Source: an uncultured Bacteroidales bacterium
Lineage (GTDB): Bacteria; Bacteroidota; Bacteroidia; Bacteroidales; Paludibacteraceae
NCBI GenBank assembly: GCA_900316845.1
Contig: ONEG01000007.1
Location: forward strand, 1-64,000
Length of the DNA: 64,000 nt
Direction: 5' to 3'
In this document: one piece after another, positions 41,247 to 50,314 of the stretch
Layout: the number at the start of each line of letters is the position of its first letter
How positions within the stretch are numbered: position 1 is the stretch's first letter
Position numbers and translations under genes: made by a program
Notes under the pieces: generated by a model
Databases searched by the model: none
Told to the model about the DNA's origin: nothing
The model's input: only the letters and a program-made list of their open reading frames with translations

Positions 41247-42212
41247 TCAATCCATCATATTACCCATATTCGAGGAGAGTTGGACCATGCGGTCGTAATC
41301 CTCAGGCGAGAGATCGTAGAAATAGTAGTTTCTGGGATCGATAGGCCGGTCGTTATAATGGACCTCATAATGGAGGTGTGGTCCGGTGGATTTGCCGGTA
41401 TTGCCGACCTTGGCGATGACCTCTCCTCGTTTGACTTTCTGCCCTACCCTGACGAGTCGTTTGGAGCAGTGGGCGTAGAGGGTAGCGTAATGGAAGCCAT
41501 GGTCGATCTCGACGGTCTCTCCGTAGCCCTGACGCCAGCCGGAATAAGTGACGGTACCATTACCAGTAGCGAAAATCTCCGTGCCGACAGGTGCAGAGAA
41601 GTCCATACCTTCATGGAAACGTCGGATATGATAGACGGGGTCGACACGCCATCCGTAGCCGGACGCCATGCGCTTGAGGTCCTTATTGAGGACGGGTTGG
41701 ATAGCAGGGATATTCTCCATACGGGTCTCCTGGTTCTTCGCCAGCTCGACGATCTCGTCATAGGAGCGAGCCTGGACGTACAGCTCCTTCTCAAGGATGT
41801 CCACCTTGCGGCGGATATCGGCTGCGAGTTGGGTATTGGTCATACGGGCAAGGGAGTCGTAGTAAGAGATCTGCTGGGAGGCTCCCATACGCGCGGAGAG
41901 GGGGATAGGTTCGGCTCCTAACATCGCGCGATAGAGGTTATCGTCACGCTGGGAGAGGTCTGAGAGGATGATCTGCATCTGGTCCACCTGTTTGCCCATG
42001 ACCTCCAGTTCGGCAGAAAGGTTGCGGTTATACTGCATGAGGGAAGCCTCCCTGGGCGATGGGTAGAAATACAGGAAGACATAGAAGAAGATGACTCCCA
42101 GACAGATACCTCCGAGGATATAGCCTCCGGAACGGCGAAGCCAGTAACGGAATCCGTGTTCGATGCGCTCGAGTTGGAGCGTCTCAGGGTTGATGCGATA
42201 TTTCTTTGCCAT
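41247..42212 (-). CDS. Membrane-anchored M23 metallopeptidase (cell-wall endopeptidase)
   Basis: 321 residues from MAKKYRINPETLQLERIEHG (42212); the longer open frame starts in the repeat-containing spacer. One membrane helix (about 27-47), a coiled coil (about 55-100) and a C-terminal M23 domain with zinc ligands in RRFHEGMDFSAP (H, D) and TGPHLHYEV (HxH), catalytic His in LYAHCSK. The fold cleaves peptidoglycan cross-bridges at the periplasmic side of the inner membrane. The coiled-coil plus M23 layout resembles MepM/EnvC-type regulators of division or growth. It is the last gene of the long minus-strand run. Confidence 0.93.
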   Translation of the reverse strand: MAKKYRINPETLQLERIEHGFRYWLRRSGGYILGGICLGVIFFYVFLYFYPSPREASLMQYNRNLSAELEVMGKQVDQMQIILSDLSQRDDNLYRAMLGAEPIPLSARMGASQQISYYDSLARMTNTQLAADIRRKVDILEKELYVQARSYDEIVELAKNQETRMENIPAIQPVLNKDLKRMASGYGWRVDPVYHIRRFHEGMDFSAPVGTEIFATGNGTVTYSGWRQGYGETVEIDHGFHYATLYAHCSKRLVRVGQKVKRGEVIAKVGNTGKSTGPHLHYEVHYNDRPIDPRNYYFYDLSPEDYDRMVQLSSNMGNMMD

Positions 42213-42246
42213 AAAGATATTTACTATTTGGTCATTTACTATTGGG

Positions 42247-43950
42247 TCATTTCTTGTACCAGAAGAAGTACTGGTTTTGTTGTTTCTTCTCTTCAGGGGT
42301 GCGGGCGACATAGATCGGCTCGCGGGTATAGGGGTTGATGCCGGTATAGAACATCGTAGTCGAGAGGGTCATGGGCGTCGGTGTGAAGTCCTGGACCTGC
42401 TCAGGGCGGTAATGCATCTTCTTCGTCTCGTCGGCGAGGTGCTTCATCGCCTGCTTGGTACAGCCGGGATGGGAAGAGATGAAATAGGGGATGAGTTGTT
42501 GGTTCAGCCCGGCTTCCTTATTGATACGCAGGAAGAGCTCCCGGAAGCGGAGGTAGTTCTCCCATGAGGGTTTGCGCATGATCTTCAGGACGGTATTGTC
42601 CGAATGCTCGGGTGCGACCTTAAGTCGTCCGGAGACATGACGGGTGATGAGTTGGCGCGCATAGGCGTCCGACATGAGGTCATAGCGAATGCCGGAACCG
42701 ACAAAAGCATGCTTGATATACGGCAGGCGATCCACCGTGCGATAGATATCCAAGAGGGGCTCGAAATCCTGATTGAGATTCTTGCAGATCGCCGGTTGCA
42801 GGCACGAAGGCCGCGCGCATTTCTCGCAGAGAGACATGTCCTTGCCATGCATGCCGTACATATTCGCCGAGGGTCCACCGAGGTCGGAGATGATGCCGTG
42901 GAAATCCGGCAGACGGCTCAACCGCTCTATCTGGCGGAGGATCGAGGCCTTGGAGCGCGAGACGATCTGCTTGCCCTGGTGGGCAGAGATAGTACAGAAC
43001 GAGCAACCGCCAAAACAGCCGCGATGCATGCAGACGGACCACTTGATCATCTCGTATGCCGGGATGCGTTTGTCCTTGTATTTGGGGTGCGGCGTATATT
43101 GGTAGGGCAGATCGTAGATAGCGTCGAGCTGCTCGGTAGTCATGGGCGGGTACGAAGGATTGACCACCACCCATCGGTCGCCGACCGGCTGCACGAGGGT
43201 TGTCTGGTGAATCTTATTGGACTCGATCTCCATGAGGCGGAAATTCTCCGCATGAGCACGTTTGTCCTTGACGGCCTGCTCATGGGACGCGAGCATGATA
43301 GCGTCTTGCGGGAGCTCGGATTTGTCGTTCGTCAGATAGGCCGTCTGAGGGATGGAATGAAGAGCCGAAAGTCGAAAGTCGAAAGTCGAAAGTCGATCAG
43401 CTATCTCTGTCATGGCTTGCTCACCCATGCCATAGACGAGGAGGTCGGCGCCGCTATCAACGAGGATAGAGGGCATGAGCCGGTCCTGCCAGTAGTCGTA
43501 ATGGGTAAGGCGTCGCATGGAGGCCTCAATGCCGCCGATAACGACAGGCACATCGGGGTAGAGTTGCTTGAGGATGCGGCAGTAGGTGACGGTACAGTAG
43601 TCGGGACGCGCCCCTGCCCTGCCCTCAGGCGTATAGGCATCGTCGGAGCGGCGGCGTTTGGCTGCCGTATAATGGTTGACCATCGAGTCCATCGACCCTG
43701 CCGAGACGGCGAAATAGAGCCTTGGGCGACCGAACTTCTTAAAATCCCGGAAGTCCCCATGCCAATCGGGTTGGGGCACTATCGCCACCCGGTATCCTGC
43801 CGCTTCAAGCACGCGCCCCAAGACCGCCGCTCCGAAAGAGGGGTGGTCGATATAGGCGTCGCCGGTGAAGAAGACAATGTCCACTTCATCCCATCCGCGA
43901 AGGTCGGTTTCCTTCTTGGTAGTCGGCAGATATGACAGGAGATTTACCAT
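42247..43950 (-). CDS. YgiQ-family radical SAM protein
   Basis: 567 residues. N-terminal B12-binding-like region (about 20-230: DIVFFTGDAYIDHPSFG, VVIGGIEASMRRL) and radical-SAM core (about 280-500) with CX3CX2C in CMHRGCFGGCSFCTISAHQG, a second Cys-rich patch (CEKCARPSCLQPAIC) and the family C-terminus. The substrate of YgiQ is not known. Residues coded at 43364-43395 (FDFRLSTFDFRLS) consist of a GTCGAAA heptamer repeat, an insertion between conserved blocks. The spacer to dnaX is 34 bases of CATTTAC-type repeat. Confidence 0.92.
   Translation of the reverse strand: MVNLLSYLPTTKKETDLRGWDEVDIVFFTGDAYIDHPSFGAAVLGRVLEAAGYRVAIVPQPDWHGDFRDFKKFGRPRLYFAVSAGSMDSMVNHYTAAKRRRSDDAYTPEGRAGARPDYCTVTYCRILKQLYPDVPVVIGGIEASMRRLTHYDYWQDRLMPSILVDSGADLLVYGMGEQAMTEIADRLSTFDFRLSALHSIPQTAYLTNDKSELPQDAIMLASHEQAVKDKRAHAENFRLMEIESNKIHQTTLVQPVGDRWVVVNPSYPPMTTEQLDAIYDLPYQYTPHPKYKDKRIPAYEMIKWSVCMHRGCFGGCSFCTISAHQGKQIVSRSKASILRQIERLSRLPDFHGIISDLGGPSANMYGMHGKDMSLCEKCARPSCLQPAICKNLNQDFEPLLDIYRTVDRLPYIKHAFVGSGIRYDLMSDAYARQLITRHVSGRLKVAPEHSDNTVLKIMRKPSWENYLRFRELFLRINKEAGLNQQLIPYFISSHPGCTKQAMKHLADETKKMHYRPEQVQDFTPTPMTLSTTMFYTGINPYTREPIYVARTPEEKKQQNQYFFWYKK
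43364..43395 (-). repeat. GTCGAAA heptamer tandem repeat inside the YgiQ gene
   Basis: About 4.5 copies in frame, coding for a hydrophilic loop. The same heptamer is found at 50701-50728 and 58509-58522. Confidence 0.85.
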
Positions 43951-43984
43951 TTGGTCATTTACGATGTACCGTTTATCGGGTCAT
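43951..43984 (-). repeat. CATTTACNATGTACC-type junction repeat
   Basis: The whole spacer before the YgiQ start consists of ATTTGGTCATTTACGATGTA followed by CCGTTTATCGGGTCATTTAG. Related copies lie at 32743-32773, 38905-38935 and 42213-42246. Confidence 0.65.
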
Positions 43985-45652
43985 TTAGTCTATTTGCAGG
44001 TCCAGTAATTCCTTCATCTGCGCAAGGGCAGGGTTCTGCTCCGCCATGAGGGCGTATTTCTCCTCGGCGGTGAAGGCCATCTGCTCTTGGTTAAACTCCT
44101 CTTGTATGACTTGTATATCCAGGAGGTCGTTATGGAGGGTTGCCCGTAGTTGTTTCAGGAGCGAGGGCATGGCTTTCTGCAGCTCTTTCATCTGCCATGG
44201 GTTGGGCATCTTGATCTGTGCAGAGGTGTCGGAGATGAGAGAGGGGGTGTAGGTCTCCATCAGCTGTTTGAGGCGCAGTTCATCGGCGTGCGACGCCGCC
44301 AGACCAACCCATGCGCCTCTGAGTTGGTCATCCGTAAAAGGGCGGTTTTCCTCCTGTTTGGGAGCCTCGGGAGCCCGGGAGGGCTGCGCCGGTTGCTCTT
44401 TTTTAACGCCGAGCCCAAGGGAGATCTTCGGCATCTTGGGCATACTAGGACTACTAGGGGCACTAGGGGTACTAGGACTACTAAAGCTAATAGGGCTACT
44501 AGGGCTACTAGGCTTACTGGGAGCACTAGGCTTACTCGGGCTACCGGGAACCACCACCTGGACGCCGAGTTGGCAGAGTTTGACGAGGGCGAGCTCGACG
44601 GTGAGGCGTTTATTACGCGCGGTGCGGTAGTTGATATCGCAGGTATTGAGGATGTCGAGTGCCTGGAAGAGCCACACAGGTGCACAATGAGCGGCCTGCT
44701 CGGCGTAGCGCTGGCGGATAGAGTCGCTGGTCTCGAGCAGCGGCAGGGTCTGCGGGTCCTTGGAGACGAGCACGTCGCGCAGGTGCTGGGCCAAGCCCGT
44801 GACGAAATGCGAAGCATCGAAGCCATGGGAGAGGACGTCGTTGAAGAGCAACAACGAAGCCGTGACGTCATGGCGGAGCGCTGCGTCCACGAGTTGGAAA
44901 TAGTAGTCGGAGTTGAGGACATTGAGTACCGCTATCGTCTGCTCATAGGTGATGGTCGTACCGCAGAAGGCGACGAGTTGGTCGAAGATCGAGAGGGCGT
45001 CACGCATACCGCCGTCGGCTTTCTGTGCGACAACGTTAAGCGCATCTTCGGTCACGGAGATGCCTTCGTTCGCGGCAACCGATTGCAGATAAGCGATGGT
45101 GTCAGGGACGGTGATGCGGTTGAAGTCATAGACCTGGCAACGGCTGAGGATGGTAGGCAGGACCTTATGTTTCTCCGTCGTCGCGAGGATGAAGATCGCG
45201 TATGAGGGCGGTTCCTCGAGGGTCTTGAGCAGGGCGTTGAAAGCAGCGGTAGAGAGCATGTGGACCTCATCGATGATGAAGACCGAGTACTTCCCTATCT
45301 GCGGCGGGATACGCACCTGATCGAGGATGGATTTGATATCTTCGACGGAGTTGTTCGACGCTGCATCGAGCTCGTGGATATTAAACGACCGCTGCTCATT
45401 GAACGCCCGGCAGGACTCGCACTCGTTACAAGCGTCGTGCCCGTTCTGAGGGTTGAGACAGTTGATGGTCTTGGCGAAGATACGCGCACAGGTGGTCTTG
45501 CCGACGCCTCGGGGGCCGCAGAAGAGATACGCATGCGCCAGACGATTCTGGCGGATAGCGTTCTGCAGCGTCTGCGTCAGGGCCTGTTGACCAACCACGG
45601 ACTCGAAGGTCTGCGGGCGGTATTTACGCGCGGAAACAATGTAATCAGACAT
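43985..45652 (-). CDS. dnaX: DNA polymerase III gamma/tau subunit
   Basis: 555 residues. AAA+ clamp-loader ATPase: Walker A GPRGVGKTTCAR, zinc module with four Cys (CLNPQNGHDACNECESC), Walker B IIDEVHML, SRC motif LSRCQVYDF. Domain III follows to about residue 365. A Pro/Ser linker (about 370-405, SKPSAPSKPSSPSSP type) is coded by a 9-bp tandem repeat, then a C-terminal tau-like domain (about 430-555). It loads the sliding clamp during replication. Its start overlaps the stop of the upstream phosphopantetheinyl transferase gene by eight bases. Confidence 0.96.
   Translation of the reverse strand: MSDYIVSARKYRPQTFESVVGQQALTQTLQNAIRQNRLAHAYLFCGPRGVGKTTCARIFAKTINCLNPQNGHDACNECESCRAFNEQRSFNIHELDAASNNSVEDIKSILDQVRIPPQIGKYSVFIIDEVHMLSTAAFNALLKTLEEPPSYAIFILATTEKHKVLPTILSRCQVYDFNRITVPDTIAYLQSVAANEGISVTEDALNVVAQKADGGMRDALSIFDQLVAFCGTTITYEQTIAVLNVLNSDYYFQLVDAALRHDVTASLLLFNDVLSHGFDASHFVTGLAQHLRDVLVSKDPQTLPLLETSDSIRQRYAEQAAHCAPVWLFQALDILNTCDINYRTARNKRLTVELALVKLCQLGVQVVVPGSPSKPSAPSKPSSPSSPISFSSPSTPSAPSSPSMPKMPKISLGLGVKKEQPAQPSRAPEAPKQEENRPFTDDQLRGAWVGLAASHADELRLKQLMETYTPSLISDTSAQIKMPNPWQMKELQKAMPSLLKQLRATLHNDLLDIQVIQEEFNQEQMAFTAEEKYALMAEQNPALAQMKELLDLQID
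44442..44546 (-). repeat. 9-bp tandem repeat coding for the Pro/Ser linker of DnaX
   Basis: About twelve copies of ACTAGGGCT-like units (variants ACTAGGACT, ACTAGGCTT), in frame. They are full of CTAG, normally a rare tetranucleotide in bacteria. Confidence 0.85.
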
Positions 45653-46196
45653 AAGCTATAGTGTATATATATTTCTCTTTTTCTATTGTCGATATTTCGA
45701 TATTTCGATATTTCGACAGGATCGTTTGCAGCTGTTCAAAACTCTCTATGCCGGTACCTTCCATCTTGAGGATCGCTTCTTTCTGCGTCCAGAGGCGCGT
45801 GAAAGCACGCTCGGGGTGGTCGGAAGCGGCGATAAGGGCTTGCTCGGAGGGAGACATCGTCCGGGTGACGAGTTCGGGATCAAAGCGGCGTATGGACTCG
45901 ACGTCGATGCCGATAGGCTGATCATCCAGGGCGACCGCTATCGCTTCTTTGCAATGACTGATGGAGAAGAAAGGTCCCCCTTCTATATAGGGTTTCCCAT
46001 GTTCATTGTACAAATACTCCATCTCTCCAATATGCATTGCACTCAGCATCAACCACGATTTCAAACAGCAGAACTGTCCGAAGACATGGCGGAATCGCAG
46101 CGCCTGCTCGCGGCGTTGCTGAGAGACCTGAGGCAGCATTGCTTGGACCGCCTGTTCGGTACACTCCTCCATTCTATCAAAAATACGCACTCTCAT
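45645..46196 (-). CDS. 4'-phosphopantetheinyl transferase (Sfp type)
   Basis: 183 residues from MRVRIFDRMEECTEQAV (46196); the longer frame overlaps the RND gene too far. Family motifs: HGKPYI, FSISHCKEAIAVALDD, PIGIDVESIRR (Mg ligands Asp/Glu), and FTRLWTQKEAILKMEG. It transfers phosphopantetheine from CoA to a Ser of acyl- or peptidyl-carrier proteins. At 183 residues it is slightly short for Sfp. It overlaps the RND gene by 20 bases and dnaX by eight. The last 20 codons contain an 8-bp GATATTTC repeat (45691-45714). Confidence 0.92.
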   Translation of the reverse strand: MRVRIFDRMEECTEQAVQAMLPQVSQQRREQALRFRHVFGQFCCLKSWLMLSAMHIGEMEYLYNEHGKPYIEGGPFFSISHCKEAIAVALDDQPIGIDVESIRRFDPELVTRTMSPSEQALIAASDHPERAFTRLWTQKEAILKMEGTGIESFEQLQTILSKYRNIEISTIEKEKYIYTIAYV

Positions 46197-49100
46197 AATT
46201 CTCCATCTCCTTATCTTTCTTCGCGTGCACGCGCCAATAGACGACAGGGAGTATCGTGACGGTAAGCGGCAGGGTGAAGATCGTACCGAAACAGATGACG
46301 ACACCCATGGGCATCCAGAGGCTGGTAGCGGCGATGATCATCGGTAGGACACCGAGTGCCGTGGTGGCAGAGGTGAGGAAGACCGGACGCATACGTCGCA
46401 AGCCTGCATGGAAAGCTGCGTCTTTATAGTTATAGTGTTTATATTTGCGGCAGTCCTCTGCGTACTCGTACATCATGATCGCGTTGCGGACGATGATACC
46501 GATGAGGCTGACGATACCCAAGACGGCGGTGATGGATATATCCAGGCCGAAGAGCCACAGACCAAGCATCGAGCCGAAGATACAGAGCACGGCGCTGGAG
46601 AGGGTCAGCAGGGCAAGGCCTATCTTCCCGAAATGATACAACAGCAGGACAAGCATGACCGCGAGCGCCGCTACGATAGACCATAGTATCTGAGGTATGA
46701 GCAGTTCGTTCAGTTCGGAAAGACCGCCGTAAGTGATCGTAACGCCGGGGGGCAAGGAGGTGATATGCGTATTCACCCATTGCTTGACCGTCCGCTCGGC
46801 AGAGACCTGACTCGTCGTGCCGCGGAGATCGGCTCCTACGGTGATGGTACGGACGGAGTTGCGGTGCTCGAGGGAGGTATGATGCCAGTTAGGTTCGAGG
46901 GAAGCGACCTGTCGCAGCGGTACCCATACGCCGGGGAGGGCAGTCGGCACCTGCAGCGAGGACAGTTCCTCGGGGTTGAGCGCGTTGGCACCGGCAGTAT
47001 AAAGCACTACGGGTACGCCGTAAGAGCCCTCATAGAGGGTGGTGATGGTTGCTCCCTGGGTAGCCTGACGGAGGTAGAGGGAGAGCATCGTCTGCGTGAT
47101 GCCCAGACGCGTCGCTTCGTCGGCGTTCAAGACGATGCGGGTAGAGGGCGCCATGTTATAATAATCGCTGTGGACCCATTGCAGGTCCGGAAGGGTGAGC
47201 ATATAGTTCATGACACTATCGGCGTACACCGCCATCTCCTCCCAATCGTCGCCTTTGATACGCACCTCGAGGGGGTTACGAACCGCCTGATAGTCGAGCT
47301 GCTTGAAGCGCGCATAGGCATTGGGGAAGAAGTTCTCATAGCGATCGCCGTACTCCTTGAGGGTCTGCGAGGTCGCTTTGGAAGAGGTCGTGTTGACGAT
47401 GAGTTGGGCGAAGTTAGGCGCGGGAGTCTGAGGCGTATAAGTGGCATGGAAACGCGGCGAGGAATGACCGATAAAGGCCGTGACGCTCGTCACGCGTTCG
47501 TCCTGTCGCAGGATGGTCGCCAGCGAGTCTGCAACGAGGGCAGACTCCTTCTCGGTAGCTCCTTCGCGCAAATGGATCTCCACGGCGAAGAACTCCCGTT
47601 CCGCTTTCGGCAAGAGCTGGAGGTTGAGGTTCGAGAGGAGCACGACGCCGATGACGATCGCGGCAATCAGCATGCACCAAACCATCACAGGATGGAGGAA
47701 GCAAACCCGGAGGATACGTCTATAAGAGCCCTGGAGCCAGGTGAAGAAACGCGTCTGTACCCGCTCCACGAGGTTCATCTCTTCGGGTTTACGCTCACGC
47801 ACGAAACGGAAAGCGAGGTACGGGGTGACCCAGGAGGCGTAGAAGATCGACGCCACGAGGGCAAAGAGGACCGCCCACGGGAAGAGCTGGACGAACTCGC
47901 CCAGAGGTCCCGTGATGATACGGGTCATAGGGAAGAACATGCCGCTGATCGCCATGGTAGCCAGCGACATCGGCACGAAGAGCATGCTGGTACTGACTAC
48001 AGCGGAGTACCAACGCGAGTGACCACGAGCGAGGATATTCGTATAACCGTCGATGACGATCACGCTGTCGTCCACGATCATACCGAGGACGAAGATCAGC
48101 GCCGCGAGGGTGACGGTATTCAGCTCGATGCCGGTAAGATACATCAGGCCGATACAGATAGCGGTGCAGACCGGGACGCCGGTGGACGCCACGAGGGCCG
48201 TACGCAGCGGGAAGAGCAGCAGCATGACGGCGATCACGACGAGGATGGAGATGACGATATCCCGCAAGAAAGAGAGGACGGAGTCGTTGACCACCTTCGG
48301 TTGATCGGTGATGCGATGGAAACGGATGTCCGGCGGCAAGAGTGCCGCTACTTCCGCTAAGCGGCGATCGACCTCCTCACCGAAAGCAACGATATTATGT
48401 CCCGGCACCATCTCCATATTAAGGATGAGACAGGGCTTGCCGTTGAAATCGACGTACTGCTTCGGAGCCTGGTACCGGCGGGTGATGGTCGCCACATCCT
48501 TGAGCCGGACGGTAGCGCCAGAGACGGGGTCGGAGAAGATGATCTGCTCTTGCAACTCATACTCGGTGAGGTACGGGATGACGACCTGCAGGACGCCCTG
48601 TATATCACTCTCGCCACCGATGGTACGGAGCCCTTGCATCGCCAGCTGGGCTTGGAGCACCGAGGGGTTGATCCCGTAGCGAGAGAGCGACTCGGCGTCG
48701 ATGGTGACGGCTATCTCTTCGGTCTGCTGGCCCATGATTCGCAGTTTGCCCATCTCAGGGATCGTACGGAGGGTACTGCACACTTTGCGGGAGTACTCCT
48801 CCAGCTCGCGCGGACTGCGTTCGTCACTCTCCACGGCAATGAGCAGCGAAGAGGTGTTGCCGAAATCGTCGATGAGAGCGGTCTGGAGGACGCCGGTAGG
48901 CATCTGGGTCTTCTGCAAGAGAGGCAGTCCTGCACGTATCTTCGTCCAGGCTTTCTCATTATCTACATCGACGAGGCGCAGCATGATATAGACATACGCG
49001 ATGCCATCCTCGGAGACGCTGTAGGTCAACTGTTTGTCAACCATCTCAAAGGAGTTAACGTAGTTCTCGAGAGGGAGAGTGACCTGCTGCTCCACTTCGC

Positions 49101-49278
49101 TCGCGGTAGCCCCCGGATAGAGCGCTACTACCAGGCCTTGACGGATGGTGAACTGCGGAAACTCATCTTTGTTCATCCGCGGCAGCGACCAGATGCCGAA
49201 GGCCATTAATGCGATAAACAAAGCCATCACGATGCCGTGATGCTTCATTGCTCCTTCTATATGCTTACTTGTCTTCAC
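46177..49278 (-). CDS. RND-family multidrug efflux transporter (AcrB/HAE-1-like)
   Basis: 1033 residues with the RND layout: membrane helix 1 (about 15-30), a large periplasmic loop, six helices (about 330-540), second periplasmic loop (about 560-850), and the last five helices. Proton-relay acids are in LIFVLGMIVDDSVIVIDGYT (helix 4). It exports drugs or other compounds with the adaptor encoded just upstream (14-bp overlap). No TolC-type outer-membrane channel is nearby. Helix 1 text IALMAFGIWSLPRMNKDEFP is typical of Bacteroidota RND pumps. Confidence 0.95.
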   Translation of the reverse strand: MKTSKHIEGAMKHHGIVMALFIALMAFGIWSLPRMNKDEFPQFTIRQGLVVALYPGATASEVEQQVTLPLENYVNSFEMVDKQLTYSVSEDGIAYVYIMLRLVDVDNEKAWTKIRAGLPLLQKTQMPTGVLQTALIDDFGNTSSLLIAVESDERSPRELEEYSRKVCSTLRTIPEMGKLRIMGQQTEEIAVTIDAESLSRYGINPSVLQAQLAMQGLRTIGGESDIQGVLQVVIPYLTEYELQEQIIFSDPVSGATVRLKDVATITRRYQAPKQYVDFNGKPCLILNMEMVPGHNIVAFGEEVDRRLAEVAALLPPDIRFHRITDQPKVVNDSVLSFLRDIVISILVVIAVMLLLFPLRTALVASTGVPVCTAICIGLMYLTGIELNTVTLAALIFVLGMIVDDSVIVIDGYTNILARGHSRWYSAVVSTSMLFVPMSLATMAISGMFFPMTRIITGPLGEFVQLFPWAVLFALVASIFYASWVTPYLAFRFVRERKPEEMNLVERVQTRFFTWLQGSYRRILRVCFLHPVMVWCMLIAAIVIGVVLLSNLNLQLLPKAEREFFAVEIHLREGATEKESALVADSLATILRQDERVTSVTAFIGHSSPRFHATYTPQTPAPNFAQLIVNTTSSKATSQTLKEYGDRYENFFPNAYARFKQLDYQAVRNPLEVRIKGDDWEEMAVYADSVMNYMLTLPDLQWVHSDYYNMAPSTRIVLNADEATRLGITQTMLSLYLRQATQGATITTLYEGSYGVPVVLYTAGANALNPEELSSLQVPTALPGVWVPLRQVASLEPNWHHTSLEHRNSVRTITVGADLRGTTSQVSAERTVKQWVNTHITSLPPGVTITYGGLSELNELLIPQILWSIVAALAVMLVLLLYHFGKIGLALLTLSSAVLCIFGSMLGLWLFGLDISITAVLGIVSLIGIIVRNAIMMYEYAEDCRKYKHYNYKDAAFHAGLRRMRPVFLTSATTALGVLPMIIAATSLWMPMGVVICFGTIFTLPLTVTILPVVYWRVHAKKDKEMENYESAYF

Positions 49279-50314
49279 AACTTATTTTACAACCTTTATA
49301 GAGTTTTTGATAACCTTCGATGATAAGTGTGTCTCCTGCCTGAAGACCGGAAGCGACACGTACGCCGTTCGCCTGATAACCGTCGAGGGTGATGGGGCGA
49401 CGCTCCGCCTCGCCGTTTGAGAGGACCCATACGGTCGGTCCTTCGGGTTTCATGAGCACGCAGGAGGCGGGGATGATGAGGGATGAGGGGTTAGGGGTTA
49501 CAGGTGAGGGGTTAGGGGATTTCTCCAGGATGACCTTGCCGACCATACCTGCCTTGAGGAGGTCAGCACCACCGCGGACGGCAGCGACGACGTCGTAGGT
49601 ATGGGTCAATCGGTTGGCGGTCACCCCTTTCTCGGTGATGACGATCGGCAGGACGGTGTCGATAGCGCCGCACTCGACCGTACCCTCCATCGGGCGATGG
49701 TTCTTCTCGATGCCGTTGATCTCTGCTTCGGGCACCGTGAAACGCACGTTAAACGCCGTGACGTCGAGCAGCGAGCAGACCTTCGTGCCGGGGATGATGG
49801 TCTGACCGATCTCGATATTGAGACCGTCCACCAAGCCGTCACAAGGGGCTATCAGGGTACACTCGGCGAGTTGTTGCTTCGCTGCCTCGTAGAGCGATTT
49901 GGCTTGTGCGAGCTGGGACTCGATCTCCACCATCTTCTGGTCGGAAACGACGCCTTTAGAGTGCACTTTCGACACGCGGTCGTAGCCATCCTGGGCATGT
50001 TTGAGCGAAGCCTCAGCGGTCTGCAGAGCGTTCATTGCCTGGGTGTTATCGATCGCCATGAGGGTCTGCCCTTTCTTCACACGCTGACCGTTCTTGGCGG
50101 AGATAGAGACTACCCTACCCACGCTCTGCAGGCTCAGCGGCGTCTCGCGTATCGGTTCGATCGTACCCACGTACCGCGAGGTCATACCTCCGGTTGCGGG
50201 TGAGAGCACCATGGTTTTCACTTTCAGCGGAGCTTGCTCCCGCTGCGAATCATCGCGGTGCCCGCATGCTACCAGGCAGAGCACCGTCAAGAGAAGAGTT
50301 AACTGTTGTTTCAT
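49265..50314 (-). CDS. RND efflux adaptor (HlyD/AcrA-type membrane fusion protein), lipoprotein
   Basis: 349 residues from MKQQLTLLLTVLCLVAC (50314), lipobox LVAC. Domains: barrel-sandwich (VGRVVSISAKNGQRVKKGQT and IAPCDGLVDGLNIEIGQTI), alpha hairpin (about 90-150, AEASLKHAQDGYDRVSKVHS), beta barrel and membrane-proximal domain. A Pro/Asn/Ser stretch (SPNPSPVTPNPSS, coded by GGGGTTAGGGGTTA-type repeats, about 49471-49520) interrupts the conserved end of the barrel. It forms the pump together with the RND gene (14-base overlap). Its ATG overlaps the MATE stop. Confidence 0.93.
   Translation of the reverse strand: MKQQLTLLLTVLCLVACGHRDDSQREQAPLKVKTMVLSPATGGMTSRYVGTIEPIRETPLSLQSVGRVVSISAKNGQRVKKGQTLMAIDNTQAMNALQTAEASLKHAQDGYDRVSKVHSKGVVSDQKMVEIESQLAQAKSLYEAAKQQLAECTLIAPCDGLVDGLNIEIGQTIIPGTKVCSLLDVTAFNVRFTVPEAEINGIEKNHRPMEGTVECGAIDTVLPIVITEKGVTANRLTHTYDVVAAVRGGADLLKAGMVGKVILEKSPNPSPVTPNPSSLIIPASCVLMKPEGPTVWVLSNGEAERRPITLDGYQANGVRVASGLQAGDTLIIEGYQKLYKGCKISCEDK

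Noticed and set aside
46765..48360. 531-residue plus-strand open frame opposite the RND gene
   Set aside because: Antisense shadow rich in Arg/Glu/Asp/His; the minus-strand RND frame has complete family motifs.
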